This document shows positions 1-9,088 of a DNA stretch of 64,000 nucleotides, piece after piece. The position numbers were made by a program, and so were the translations under genes. Each line of letters starts with the position of its first letter. The first letter of the stretch is position 1. Location of the stretch: positions 2,758,874 through 2,822,873 of the forward strand of contig NZ_BIFS01000002.1 of the NCBI RefSeq assembly GCF_003967555.1, in the 5' to 3' direction. The DNA is from Dictyobacter kobayashii (GTDB lineage: Bacteria > Chloroflexota > Ktedonobacteria > Ktedonobacterales > Ktedonobacteraceae). The notes beneath the pieces are model-generated. The model saw only the letters and a list, made by a program, of their open reading frames with translations. It was not told where the DNA came from and made no database searches.

Positions 1-371
1 TCCACATAGCCGGTGCGCAGAAAACGATCATAGACGCCTTGCTTATCTGTTGGTTTAGGGATAAACAACAACACACTATAATCATGGCTGCTGGCGGTAC
101 TTTCCACACCTAGAACAATATCCAGAATAAAAGGATCATGGAATAAGTGATAAGGATGATGAGGAACGATCAGACCAATGACATATTTGCGATTATTTTT
201 CAGTCCACGCGCCGCAAGGTTGGGCGAGTACTGTAACTGGGTCATAGCCTCCAGGACGCGTTTCCTGGTCTCTTCACTGACATATGGCGTATTAGACAAT
301 ACCTTTGAAACCGTTGTCTTCGAGACCTTTGCCAGGCGTGCAACATCATAAATTGTGGCCAAGAGTACCAT
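1..371 (-). CDS. LacI-family transcriptional regulator, N-terminal part
   Basis: About 123 residues are visible before the window edge. The protein starts MVLLATIYDVARLAKVS and carries a typical LacI helix-turn-helix (residues about 5-25: ATIYDVARLAKVSKTTVSKV), then the hinge-helix region and the first strand of a periplasmic-binding-protein-like fold (KYVIGLIVP). The remaining sugar-binding domain lies outside the window. The gene is divergent from the DUF2090 aldolase-like gene starting at 761, so it may control that gene. This fits a sugar or polyol catabolic locus, but the ligand cannot be read from this fragment. An AAGGA-like ribosome site sits just upstream of the ATG at 371. Confidence 0.93.
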   Translation of the reverse strand, partial: MVLLATIYDVARLAKVSKTTVSKVLSNTPYVSEETRKRVLEAMTQLQYSPNLAARGLKNNRKYVIGLIVPHHPYHLFHDPFILDIVLGVESTASSHDYSVLLFIPKPTDKQGVYDRFLRTGYV

Positions 372-492
372 CCTTCTAGATATAGTCTGCAATAAAGGAC
401 CGCTAATCATTTTTCCTTAATTTAAACAGAGCTATGCCAATAATTGTAACAGTTTCATTGTTATAATCCTAGCAATTTAACCTTTCTGCCGG

Positions 493-647
493 GGGCTTTT
501 TACTTTTCCTCTTTGGCGCCTGCGGCGCCGGGTTGGGAGTGTGGAGTGTGTGGTAGGTAGCTGCGGCCGCCCACCACACGCTCCACACTGAAAATAATGT
601 ATATCTTCTCGCTTGTTCGTGATCTCTGGACAAACAGTAAAAAGCCC
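493..647. repeat. Hairpin-rich interspersed repeat, copy 1
   Basis: An 11-base inverted repeat (GGGCTTTTTAC at 493-503, its complement at 637-647) bounds a segment holding a small palindrome (GGCGCC-TGC-GGCGCC at 515-529) and a long imperfect hairpin (about 539-588, around a CTGCGG centre). Related sequence recurs at about 1716-1850 and 4820-5000. It looks like a MITE-type or REP-type non-coding element. Short reading frames inside it are by-products of the repeat. Confidence 0.6.
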
Positions 648-760
648 TGCCTTTTTCTATGCGTGTTGAAAGGCCGGTTGTTATAGCGCGGAAACTTTTT
701 TTGCGTTTCAAACGTTCTGCCTATGATGTGATATTAAGTTCAAGAAAGGATTATAATGAT

Positions 761-1673
761 ATGGTTATGGGATACACAAAGCCGCTCTATATCTTACCAT
801 TTGACCATCGCGCCTCTTATATCAAAGGTCTGTTTGGTTGGAAAGAGCCATTGAATGCCGAGCAGGTGGCCGTGGTGGCGGAAAGCAAACAGGTTATCTA
901 TGAAGGCTTCAAAAAGGCGCATGTCTCCAAGGATGTCGCAGGTATCCTTGTCGATGAGCAATATGGTATTAGTATTCTACGCGATGCCGTTCAGCATGGC
1001 ACGATCACAGCTGTCTCGGTAGAGAAAAGCGGGCAGGATGAATTCGATTTTGCCTATGGTGATGATTTCGTACAACACATTGAAGCGATTAATCCCACCT
1101 TTGCCAAGGTCCTGGTACGCTATAATCCTGAGGGGATCACGCCATGAATCAGCGCCAGGCCCAACGGCTCAAGCGCCTCTCCGACTACTTACAGCAATCG
1201 CAGCGACTATTCATGTTTGAGCTGCTCGTGCCCCGGAGGCCCAACAACTTGAGGCGCTTGATCATGATAAAGATGCCTATGACACTCAATTGCGTCCGCG
1301 CCTGATGGTGCAGGCTGTGCGGGAATTGCAAGAGGCTGGTGTAGAGCCCGATGTATGGAAGATTGAAGGGTTGGACAACCGGGCCGATTGTGAAAAAATG
1401 GTTGAAGTTGCTCGCAGGGATAATCGTAATAATGTCGGACTGATTGTGCTAGGTCGAGGAGCGAGCCGAGATCGTGTTGTGCATTGGCTACAAACGGCGG
1501 CCAGCGTGCCCGGTTTCATTGGCTTTGCTGTCGGTCGCACAAGTTTCTGGGACGCGGTTGTCGCTTTCGAAAAGAAGCAGCTGACAATGGACAAAGCGGC
1601 AGAGCAGATCGCGAAAAATTTCGAAGAGTGGAGCCAGGTATTCGAAGAGGGAAAGAAGGGTGTGAAGAGATAA
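761..1673 (+). CDS. DUF2090 family protein (2-deoxy-5-keto-gluconate-6-phosphate aldolase-like), two frameshifts
   Basis: Restored protein of about 303 residues beginning MVMGYTKPLYILPFDHR; AAGAAAGGA at 742-750 supports the start. It matches the DUF2090 family, found alone or fused to 5-dehydro-2-deoxygluconokinase (IolC) in inositol catabolism; the assigned reaction is aldol cleavage of 2-deoxy-5-keto-gluconate-6-phosphate. Visible hallmarks are the N-terminal PFDHR, VDEQYG, the middle RLKRLSDYL and FELLVP, and the C-terminal VEPDVWKIEGLD, VLGRGA and GFIGFAVGR. The frame breaks at GGGG 1132-1135 and again at CCCC 1231-1234; adding one base to each run gives one uninterrupted protein. I regard these as likely sequencing losses. 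A LacI regulator lies divergently upstream and a strong terminator overlaps the stop codon. Confidence 0.85.
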
Positions 1674-1715
1674 AACAGAGGAGGGTCAGTATTGTCACTG
1701 ACCCTCCTCTGTTTT
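1672..1715 (+). terminator. Intrinsic terminator after the DUF2090 gene
   Basis: Perfect 19-base inverted repeat with a 6-base loop, starting inside the stop codon and ending in TTTT. It is flanked by A and T runs on both sides, so it could work in both directions. Confidence 0.85.
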
Positions 1716-1850
1716 CCGGTGTGGAGTGCGTGGTGGGCGGCTGCGGCCGCCCACCACGCACTCCACACCGGAAAGAAGGTCCATCGTATCGCTGGCTCGT
1801 GATCTCCCTGCGATCGCTGGACGAACATTACAAAGCCCTGTCTGTTTTCA
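1716..1850. repeat. Hairpin-rich interspersed repeat, copy 2
   Basis: A perfect 25-base inverted repeat around CTGCGG (1716-1771) is followed by sequence shared with the other copies (TCGTGATCTCCCTGCGATCG and AAAGCCCTG). It follows directly on the preceding terminator. Copies 1 and 3 lie near 493 and 4820. Confidence 0.7.
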
Positions 1851-3110
1851 GGCCTTTAAGCCTTTAAAGTTTATAGAGAGGTGGCGTGGGCCACGCAAGG
1901 CGGCATTATCGCGATAGGGCGGGGGATCAACGGCCAGTGTGGGCTCGATGAGTCGACGACTAAGCTCACCAAGGGCAATATGTGCTTCGATACGCGCCAG
2001 GGGGGCACCTACGCAGTAATGGATACCGCTACCAAAGCCCAGATGCTCATTGTCCTGGCGGTTAGGAATGAACTCTTCAGGTCGTTCGAAGCGTTGGTCA
2101 TCATGGCTTCCGGAAGCCAGCACCAGGATGATAGTAGCTCCTTTAGGAATGGTGGTACCAGCGATCGTAATATCGGCCAGCGCAGTACGGGTCCTGAAAT
2201 GAACAGGCGGATCGTAGCGGAGCAGCTCCTCGACATAGGTAATGATCAAGTCAGGATCCTGACGCAAATGCTCCAACAGTTCTGGCGAACGTACCATGGC
2301 CAGGGTACCATTAGTGATCAGATTAACGGTCGTCTCGTGTCCAGCAATCAGGAGCAGGATGGCAGTACTGATCAACTCACGTGGTGACATGGCGCCATCG
2401 ACATCATCAGCCTGCATCATACCTGAGAGCATACTATCGTCTGGATGTTCTTTCAGCTTCTGCAGCAACTGTCCCATATATTCGCGAATCTGCATGCTAG
2501 CATCCATAATTTGCTTTTGCTGCTCTTCAGATTGCACCTGTCCCGGATCGAGGACGGTGGCCAGAAGTTCGGCCCAGGCATGGAAGCGCACTTCATCTTC
2601 ACGGGGCACTCCCAATAATTGACAGATGACCGTAACCGGTAGAGGATAAGCCAGATCATCCACGATATCGATCTGACCGCCCTGGGCATGTTTGTCCAGG
2701 TGCTCTTTAACGATCTGATCGATATGGCTTCCCATATTCTCAATACGCTCAGGAGTAAACTGGCTCATCACAATGCGGCGCAAGCGATCATGATTGGGCG
2801 GATCTTGAAAGATAAAGGGCGGCACAATCTCTTCTGGCTCAGTGACGGGTTGGCCCTGTGCTTTCATTTGCGCCCGCTTCTGCTCGGCCTGTTGCATAGC
2901 GCGCTGCTGGGCAGCGGATTTGCGCATATCTGAGCTCACGCGGGGATCGTGCAAGAGAGCGACGACCTCATTATAGGTACTGACCACATAACTGCCATCC
3001 TCTTGCAAGGCGACAGGCGTCTCGCGAAATTGTTCGTAAAGAGGATATGGATTAGCGATATGTGAATGATCCAAAATTTGTTTAAAATCTATTTTCGACT
3101 GCTGTGCCAT
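1848..3110 (-). CDS. Cytochrome P450
   Basis: A 420-residue soluble bacterial P450 (class I). Key features are the I-helix oxygen-activation motif AGHETT (about 256-261), the K-helix EELLR (about 295-298), and the heme-ligand loop GFGSGIHYCVGAPLAR with its cysteine at about 366. The sequence ASGSHDD replaces the ANRD usually seen before the heme loop. An upstream in-frame ATG at 3116 lies too close to the AGGAT ribosome site; the ATG at 3110 is better spaced. The gene is last in a minus-strand operon ferredoxin - FAD reductase - P450, which supplies a complete NAD(P)H-to-heme electron chain. The substrate is unknown. Confidence 0.96.
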   Translation of the reverse strand: MAQQSKIDFKQILDHSHIANPYPLYEQFRETPVALQEDGSYVVSTYNEVVALLHDPRVSSDMRKSAAQQRAMQQAEQKRAQMKAQGQPVTEPEEIVPPFIFQDPPNHDRLRRIVMSQFTPERIENMGSHIDQIVKEHLDKHAQGGQIDIVDDLAYPLPVTVICQLLGVPREDEVRFHAWAELLATVLDPGQVQSEEQQKQIMDASMQIREYMGQLLQKLKEHPDDSMLSGMMQADDVDGAMSPRELISTAILLLIAGHETTVNLITNGTLAMVRSPELLEHLRQDPDLIITYVEELLRYDPPVHFRTRTALADITIAGTTIPKGATIILVLASGSHDDQRFERPEEFIPNRQDNEHLGFGSGIHYCVGAPLARIEAHIALGELSRRLIEPTLAVDPPPYRDNAALRGPRHLSINFKGLKA

Positions 3111-3145
3111 AAACATCTATCCTTTCATCTATCCGCATGATGCAC

Positions 3146-4457
3146 TCAGGCATGCTGGACCACGGCTGGAAAACCAGCTTTTTGCGACTGCATATCCACT
3201 GGCTGGTCGGGCGCTGAGAATTGAGGTGGATAAGTTGCCCCAGTCTCAATGAGCGTGTTATATGCTTCTAGCCAGCGACCTTGATCAAAAGTGACGGCCC
3301 CGATCACGCGACCCTGACGGCCATAGGCGGCGACAAAGCGGTACTGCTCGACCGAGCCCTGTGTTACCATAACCTCATCCCCCAGATTGGGAAGTCCGGC
3401 CGATTTGATATTGATGCCAAACTGGCTGGACCAGAAAGATGGTATATGTTTATACTCTTGATAGTTTACTGTTGCGCTGAGCATGTTATGGGCTGCGTTC
3501 CTGGCCTGGTCAACGGCGTTACCCCAGTGTTCAACGGCGATAAGATCGCCATCGCACAGATGTTGTGGCCAGCGCGCCACATCGCCCGCGACAAAGATCC
3601 CTTCGATGGCCTGGCCCTGGGTGTCCAGGACACGGCAAAAAGTATCACAGACAACGCCACGCTCATCAGCGGCCAGCCCTGAACCCTGCAACCATTCTGT
3701 ATTATGCAACGCTCCTAGAGCCACAACTGCGATATCCACATCCAGCAAACTTCCATCCGCCAGGCGAGCGCGGTCGCAAGTGCCCTGCTTCATCACCTTC
3801 AAAGGCAGCCACAGTCATCCTGGTACGCAGGTCAACACCATGTTGCTGCTGTAGGCGGGCTACGATCCCACCAATGCTGCTGCCAAGCGCTCCATACAGC
3901 GGTGAAGGGCCGCGCTCGACCAGGGTTACCGGCAGATCCAATTCGCGACATACACTGGCAACCTCGCAGCCAATAAAGCCACCGCCAGCAATCAAGACAC
4001 GTCCGGGCTTACGCGCCAGGCGCTCATGTAAACGCTGCGCATCATCCCGATCACGGATCAAAAAGACCCCATCCAGTTTGCCACCCAATTCTGCGGGCCA
4101 GGGTCGAGCGCGTGTGCCGGTCGCGATCAATAGCTGATCAAAGGCGAGCTGTTCGCCATTACTCAAGGAGACCTGGCGTCGCTCCACATCTAAAGCGGTC
4201 GCCGCCACTCCTAATATCCACTGTGCGTGCACATCCTCAAGCATAGCGAGCGGTGTATGTTCTACAGGCAGGCGTCCGGCCAGGACCTGTTTGGAGAGCG
4301 GTGGACGATCATAGGGTAAATATTTCTCATCTCCTACAATCGTCAGCTGACCCGCAAAACCGTTGCGGCGCAGTGCCTCAGCCGCACGCAGACCTGTCAG
4401 TGAGGCCCCTACTATCACGATCCGCTCGTCTTTTTCGCAATCCCTGTGCGCGATCAC
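3146..4457 (-). CDS. FAD-dependent ferredoxin reductase, one frameshift
   Basis: A BphA4/rubredoxin-reductase-type flavoprotein of about 435 residues that would pass electrons from NAD(P)H to the adjacent ferredoxin. It shows the N-terminal FAD motif IVIVGASLTGLRAAEALR, LLIATGTR, the NAD-binding motif VLIAGGGFIGCEVA, and the C-terminal FAD motif GIFVAGDVARW followed by VEHWGNAVDQ. The start is GTG at 4457, overlapping the ferredoxin stop codon by one base (TAGTG), so the two are translationally coupled. The frame changes near 3772, where an extra C appears in CGACCGC. Removing it joins VAAFEGDEAGHLR to RARLADGSLLDVDI in one protein. Confidence 0.9.
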
Positions 4458-4684
4458 TATTCATGAGCAGCGGACCTCTCTTCTTGATCCTCATAGGACT
4501 CACCAATATAGATAGCCTGGACTGGACATGCTTTAGCAGCCCGAATGACATGCAGGCGACGCTCGTCACTGGGGGCGGGATCGAATTCTAAGGCTTCTTC
4601 TCCATGCATTTTAAACACAGTTGGATCGGCGAAACAACACTGCGCGTAGCCCTGGCAGCGATTAAGGTCAACGGAAATTCTCAT
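4457..4684 (-). CDS. [3Fe-4S] ferredoxin
   Basis: A 75-residue ferredoxin of the P450-partner type. Cysteines 10, 16 and 52 (CQGYAQC and ACP) ligate the cluster. The position that would be the second cysteine of a [4Fe-4S] site is missing, which indicates a [3Fe-4S] cluster. An additional Cys17 is unusual. GAAAGGAT precedes the ATG at good spacing. It is the first gene of the P450 operon, overlaps the reductase start by one base, and has a palindromic operator candidate at 4733-4771. Confidence 0.95.
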   Translation of the reverse strand: MRISVDLNRCQGYAQCCFADPTVFKMHGEEALEFDPAPSDERRLHVIRAAKACPVQAIYIGESYEDQEERSAAHE

Positions 4685-4732
4685 CTATCTGCATCCTTTC
4701 CTGACAGTTTGGACTGTTTAGCTGTAATGGAC

Positions 4733-4771
4733 AAATAATAAATGTGAGCGAATTACTCACATTTATTATTT
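4733..4771. promoter_or_regulatory. Palindromic operator candidate between P450 operon and TetR gene
   Basis: Perfect 16-base inverted repeat (AAATAATAAATGTGAG and its complement) with a 7-base centre, 49 bases upstream of the ferredoxin start. A TetR-family gene is divergent at 5066. The symmetry and location fit a TetR operator controlling the P450 operon. This is inference from position; no binding data are visible. Confidence 0.55.
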
Positions 4772-4819
4772 ATACGATTCTCGTAGCTGTTCGGTTACAA
4801 TGAAGAGGGCGATGCAAGC

Positions 4820-5000
4820 ATGGCTCTTTGGCGCCTGCGGCGCCGGGTTGGGAGTGTAGAGTGGACATCATGTTGTTTGCTCGAGATCTCCCTGTTTGCA
4901 GGAGGGAGGAGGTTGAGGCCGCCCACCGCCCACTCCACACATGAAAGAATGGACATCGTGTTATTAGTTCGAGATCTCTCTGCGATGCAGGGAAGTTATG
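4820..5000. repeat. Hairpin-rich interspersed repeat, copy 3
   Basis: It begins with the same block as copy 1 (CTTTGGCGCCTGCGGCGCC, then GGGTTGGGAGTGT) and then diverges, with GCCGCCCACC and CACTCCACAC in place of the full hairpin arm. It holds two related blocks, GAGATCTCCCTG and GAGATCTCTCTGCG, suggesting an internal duplication. Confidence 0.6.
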
Positions 5001-5065
5001 CTATACTTGGCTTGATTTATGATAATATTGCTGTAGTATGAGGTTAGGAAGAGAGTAGAAAATAA

Positions 5066-5731
5066 ATGGAGCAGGGTCAGATACAAGGGGATGAGAAAGT
5101 TGCATCCACAACGCTTTTACGCCGCCAGCCTCAGCAAACACGTGGACAACAACGCGTAGCGGCGATTCTAGATGCTGCCGAACAGCTCTTCGCCGAGATT
5201 GGTTATCAAGCCACGAGTACCAATGCTATCGCCATCCGTGCTAACACATCGATTGGCTCGCTCTACCAATTTTTCCCGCATAAAAAAGCGATCTTGCAGG
5301 CTGTAGTTGCGCGCTATCACCAGCAGTATCGTGACTTGATCGAGACCATCCTGACCGATGATTTCTTTTTTCAGCCGCTCTCAAGCTCTTTTGATCGTTT
5401 TTTTAGCGCTCTTATCACGTTGCACGCAACGCATGGTGGTGTACGCGCCTTCTTCATCGGTGCGAATAACTCGAGCGAATTTGCAACTGAAGCCCAACAG
5501 GTCCATCAAGAGCTGCTCACCCGACTGGATCAGCTGCTAGCCGCTCGCGCTCCTGGACTTAACAGCAACAAGCGGGCCCTTACCCTGCGCATCCTCTACA
5601 CCACTACCCAATCCCTGCTGGAGCTATCCGAAACCGTGCCAGGAAGCGACCAGGTCACCGTCCTCACCGCTCTTAAAACCATGATCCTTGCCTATCTTAC
5701 CCCTTTATTCGATGCCGAAGCCGTTGAGTAG
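5066..5731 (+). CDS. TetR/AcrR-family transcriptional regulator
   Basis: A 221-residue repressor with the canonical N-terminal HTH (residues about 25-75: AAILDAAEQLFAEIGYQATS, then GSLYQFFPHKKAIL) and a helical ligand-binding domain. GGAAGAGAG lies upstream of the ATG. It is divergent from the P450 operon, with a 39-base palindrome between them. A role as local repressor of that operon is the simplest reading. Confidence 0.93.
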   Translation: MEQGQIQGDEKVASTTLLRRQPQQTRGQQRVAAILDAAEQLFAEIGYQATSTNAIAIRANTSIGSLYQFFPHKKAILQAVVARYHQQYRDLIETILTDDFFFQPLSSSFDRFFSALITLHATHGGVRAFFIGANNSSEFATEAQQVHQELLTRLDQLLAARAPGLNSNKRALTLRILYTTTQSLLELSETVPGSDQVTVLTALKTMILAYLTPLFDAEAVE

Positions 5732-5810
5732 AAATAAGAACCTGAGCGAGACCTTTCGTAGAATAATAAGTTCATGCCGAACTTCGCGGATCATATTTTT
5801 AATTGACCTA

Positions 5811-5879
5811 TCATTAGTTGGCTGGTCATTAGTTGGCTGGTCATTAGTTGACAAATAAACTAATTATATTGTATATAAA
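5811..5879 (+). promoter_or_regulatory. Promoter with tandem repeats upstream of the amylase gene
   Basis: Three tandem copies of TCATTAGTTGGCTGG (the last truncated) run into a perfect -35 box TTGACA (5848-5853), followed after 18 bases by TATATA/TATAAA (5872-5879). This leaves an untranslated leader of about 130 bases before the amylase start, in which GTTGGTCATT occurs once more. The repeats overlapping the -35 box are likely regulator-binding sites. Confidence 0.6.
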
Positions 5880-6016
5880 TACGTGGGATACAATTTTTTG
5901 CTGTTACAAGGGGCAAAATAGTTTTCCCGCTGCTATGTTGGTTGGTCATTGTTTCCATATCTCATGATAGTTGTATTGATCGATGAAGAGAGATACATAT
6001 ATGGAGGACACATACC

Positions 6017-7522
6017 ATGCAAGGAAATGGATTTCCTCTCCGTCCGGATCAGCGTAGGGGCTGGTCGCGTTTTTATACCTACATCTCCTTATTTCTTGTC
6101 GCCGTAATTATAGCAGTGGCATTAGTGACGCTTTCTCCGGCCAGGCTTGCGCGGGCACATACGGCCACAGATTGGACCTCGCGCTCTATTTACTTTATTA
6201 TGACTGATCGCTTCAGTGATGGTGATACCTCCAACGATAATTATGGTGGTTTCAACTCCAACACATCCGATCCTACCGCCTGGCATGGCGGCGATTTCCA
6301 GGGGATCATCAATCACCTGGATTATATCAAGAACATGGGCTTTACAGCGATCTGGATTACGCCAGTGGTCATGCAGCACGACGATCACGCCTATCATGGC
6401 TATTGGGGCTATGATTTTTATTCCATTGATGGGCATCTAGGCACCATGAGTGACCTTCAGCAACTGGTGTCGCAGGCCCATAGCCGCAATATCTGGGTCA
6501 TGTTGGACGTGGTTGCCAACCACACAGGCTACTACAATTACAATACGCCCACCTTTCCAGATTACGTTGACTACCATCACAATGGCAATATCACCGATTA
6601 CAATAATCAGTGGGATGTTGAAAACGAAGACGTTGCCGGGCTCAACGACCTGGATCAGAGTAATTCCTATACACGCTCAACCTTACTCAGCAATATAAAC
6701 TGGCTGGTAAACACGACTGGTGTGGATGGGCTGCGCGTAGATACGGTCAAACATGTGCCCAAGGATTTCTGGGGAGCATATGCACAGAGTGCTGGCACCT
6801 TTACCATGGGAGAGGTCTTCAATGGAGATCCAGCCTACGTAGGTGACTATACCCATTATCTGGATGCCGTGCTGGACTATCCAATGTATTATACGATCCA
6901 TGATGTATTTGGGCAGAATCAGTCCATGCAGAACATCCACAATCGCTACAGTTCAGATTACCAATATCGAGATCCTCTCACGAATGGTCTCTTTATCGAC
7001 AACCACGATGTCGACCGCTTCCTGTGTGATGCCAGCGGCAACCCCTCCGCCACCTGGGATAAATGGCCACAGCTAGAAATGGCGCTCTCCTTCACTTTCT
7101 CCAGCCGTGGTATCCCGATCATGTACTACGGCACGGAACAGGGTTTTAGCGGTTGCGCCGATCCAGCCAATCGTGAAGACATGTTCAACTCATTTAGTAC
7201 GACGGGCACGCTATATAACTACATTGCAAAACTCAACTATGCGCGCAACTCGAACCCCGCGCTCCAGAACGGCACGCAACTTGAAAAGTGGGTTGATGAT
7301 ACCTTCTACTCTTTTGAGCGTGAAGAAGGTTCAAACGACGTATTGGTCGCCATCAATAATTCCTGGGGCAGTCGTACCGTCACCATACCAAATCTAGATA
7401 ATTTCAGTAATGGGCAAACCCTGCACGACGAGTTGACGGGAACGGCCTATACATTATCTGGAAACAGCATTACACTCACACTTAATAGCCACCAGGCGGT
7501 TGAATTGACAAACCGCTATTAA
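6017..7522 (+). CDS. Secreted alpha-amylase, GH13
   Basis: A 501-residue protein with a basic N-terminus and a hydrophobic segment (about 21-40) ending at a possible signal-peptidase site around LARAHA, so it is probably exported. The four GH13 regions are present: DVVANH (164-169), GLRVDTVKH with nucleophile D242 (238-246), GEVF with acid/base E266, and FIDNHD with D331. A C-terminal all-beta domain ends the protein. GGAGG lies 9 bases before the ATG. It would cleave alpha-1,4 glucans outside the cell. It stands alone, with its own promoter and a downstream hairpin. Confidence 0.95.
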   Translation: MQGNGFPLRPDQRRGWSRFYTYISLFLVAVIIAVALVTLSPARLARAHTATDWTSRSIYFIMTDRFSDGDTSNDNYGGFNSNTSDPTAWHGGDFQGIINHLDYIKNMGFTAIWITPVVMQHDDHAYHGYWGYDFYSIDGHLGTMSDLQQLVSQAHSRNIWVMLDVVANHTGYYNYNTPTFPDYVDYHHNGNITDYNNQWDVENEDVAGLNDLDQSNSYTRSTLLSNINWLVNTTGVDGLRVDTVKHVPKDFWGAYAQSAGTFTMGEVFNGDPAYVGDYTHYLDAVLDYPMYYTIHDVFGQNQSMQNIHNRYSSDYQYRDPLTNGLFIDNHDVDRFLCDASGNPSATWDKWPQLEMALSFTFSSRGIPIMYYGTEQGFSGCADPANREDMFNSFSTTGTLYNYIAKLNYARNSNPALQNGTQLEKWVDDTFYSFEREEGSNDVLVAINNSWGSRTVTIPNLDNFSNGQTLHDELTGTAYTLSGNSITLTLNSHQAVELTNRY

Positions 7523-7616
7523 GTTCTATGAAGTTCTATTAAGTACCTTGTAAACCTGACGATCACAGATGTGACAGGGATAAGGCAACTAAGAGACCAA
7601 CCAGATAGCAGAGGTG

Positions 7617-7664
7617 AAAAGAGGCCGCGCATCGGGGCTGTTGAAGAGAGATGCGCGGCCTCTT
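7617..7664. terminator. Bidirectional terminator between amylase and TrmO genes
   Basis: Inverted repeat AAGAGGCCGCGCAT (7619-7632) and its complement (7651-7664), preceded by an A run and followed by TTGT, placed between convergent genes. Confidence 0.75.
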
Positions 7665-7667
7665 GTA

Positions 7668-8084
7668 TCAGGCGTCTACTGATTTTTGGAGCACGGGTTT
7701 AATATCCACGACCGGTGTGCCATCGAGCGCCTCTATGGGTCCTACTTTTAAGCGATGCCCGGCTACTTCCAGCACTCTTACCCGGTGCAGGCCGAGTGGA
7801 TTTGGCCTATCGGGAGAGCGGGTGGCAAAAACGCCGCTCAAAGGTATATTTGTGTTCCCACGAGGATGCACCTTCAGCACATCGCGATGAGACTGGTGAA
7901 GCCATGTGATCAGGATAATATCCTGGCCCACTGCTATCCCCTCTAAGCCCTCTGCAAAGGCGGCATACACTTCGAGCCATGCGTCAGGTGCGCCTTCATA
8001 GCCTTGTTTGGGAGCACCTTCACGACTCTTGATTGGTGAATGAAGAACGCCAAGCGGGGAAAGTGAATAGTCAATCTCTGACAT
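7668..8084 (-). CDS. trmO: TrmO-like tRNA (t6A37) N6-methyltransferase
   Basis: A 138-residue TsaA/YaeB-type protein. In E. coli this family methylates N6-threonylcarbamoyladenosine at tRNA position 37 using SAM. The hallmark GVFATRSPDRPNPLGL is present at about 84-99, together with the N-terminal LGVLHSP and the C-terminal VVDIKP. The short length, without the C-terminal domain of the enterobacterial protein, is common in other bacteria. It lies 24 bases downstream of a nucleotidyltransferase gene on the same strand, with GGAAGGAAGAG between them, so the two are probably co-transcribed. Confidence 0.9.
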   Translation of the reverse strand: MSEIDYSLSPLGVLHSPIKSREGAPKQGYEGAPDAWLEVYAAFAEGLEGIAVGQDIILITWLHQSHRDVLKVHPRGNTNIPLSGVFATRSPDRPNPLGLHRVRVLEVAGHRLKVGPIEALDGTPVVDIKPVLQKSVDA

Positions 8085-8108
8085 AATGCTTTCTCTTCCT
8101 TCCGGGTG

Positions 8109-8885
8109 CTATTGTATTTGTTCTACTTTCTCTTCAATCATATTGAGTAGTTGATTTACTTTTTTGTGATCCAGTGGCTTATTGGTTGTGCCGGCGCGTA
8201 AAGCGAGGGCCTGCTGAAGAAGATCATTATCGACGCCATGTGCTTTGGCCCACGCTACCGCTGCTGTTTTGGATGACAACTGATGCTCTTCGGCGAAGCG
8301 CCATCCACGGCATGCATTGAGGACGCTGGAATAGCCAGACTCATCATGTTCGATATGCCAGCGCAATGAAGTGAGAAGAGCATTGAGGGCCCATGTCCTG
8401 GGAATAACGCCGAAGACTGTGTGAGCAGCCGGGCCAAAGATACTGATCCCGTGTTCGCGGGCAATCAGGCGATCGAAGATAAACCAGTGAGCTGGTTCTG
8501 CTTGTGGACCATAGGTAACGTGAAAGGGCATGTGTGGTCCTGAGTTAAGATTTAATTCAAAGCCAGCATCAGGCGCCGGGTGCGCGACTTTTTCCTGACA
8601 ATAGAGTACAAATTCACATCCGCGCGTTGGGCATGGTAGGGACGGATGGGCAAGCAAGGACACGATCTGTTCTTTCTCTTCCTGGCCAAGCTGGCGGGCG
8701 CATACTCCCTGGATATCGATGTCGCTTCTACCAGGAATAAAGCCACCCAATGCAGCGGAGCCAACGAAATAGACCCCGATTAAATCCTCATGCAGATAGC
8801 CCTGAAGTGACTGAACCACCTGCAACGCATAGGCTTGAATTTCAGGTGGCAGGGTATGCCAACGCCTATCAGGATCGACTGACAT
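8109..8885 (-). CDS. Aminoglycoside-adenylyltransferase-like nucleotidyltransferase (DUF4111 type)
   Basis: A 258-residue protein with the polymerase-beta-type motif VGSAALGGFIPGRSDIDIQG and a helical C-terminal DUF4111 domain, as in AadA-type enzymes. The family transfers AMP to aminoglycosides in resistance proteins, but chromosomal relatives in soil bacteria are often uncharacterised, so the substrate is unproven. I place the start at the ATG at 8885, behind AGGAGAAG, rather than at a start 17 codons upstream without a good site. It forms a likely two-gene operon with trmO. Confidence 0.85.
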   Translation of the reverse strand: MSVDPDRRWHTLPPEIQAYALQVVQSLQGYLHEDLIGVYFVGSAALGGFIPGRSDIDIQGVCARQLGQEEKEQIVSLLAHPSLPCPTRGCEFVLYCQEKVAHPAPDAGFELNLNSGPHMPFHVTYGPQAEPAHWFIFDRLIAREHGISIFGPAAHTVFGVIPRTWALNALLTSLRWHIEHDESGYSSVLNACRGWRFAEEHQLSSKTAAVAWAKAHGVDNDLLQQALALRAGTTNKPLDHKKVNQLLNMIEEKVEQIQ

Positions 8886-9088
8886 TTTTCTTCTCCTTGT
8901 TCCTCCAACTTTACCAGATCGGACGCTTACTTGCAACGTAATCCTCTACTTCTTCATGGCTTCGATGCTAAGTGTTATCAATAACAGCACTCTTACTCTA
9001 TAATAGCAATGCTTAAATTTGCATCATTTCGCTGTTCTGTTCGTATTGTTGTCAGGTAAGAAATTGATTGTCAAGAAAGGTTATAAGC

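Noticed and set aside
469..711. Minus-strand frame across the repeat near 500
   Set aside because: It is composed of repeat sequence and has no family features.
1132..1234. Programmed ribosomal frameshifting in the DUF2090 gene
   Set aside because: Two separate one-base losses in G and C runs, without a slippery heptamer or stimulatory structure, match the general error pattern.
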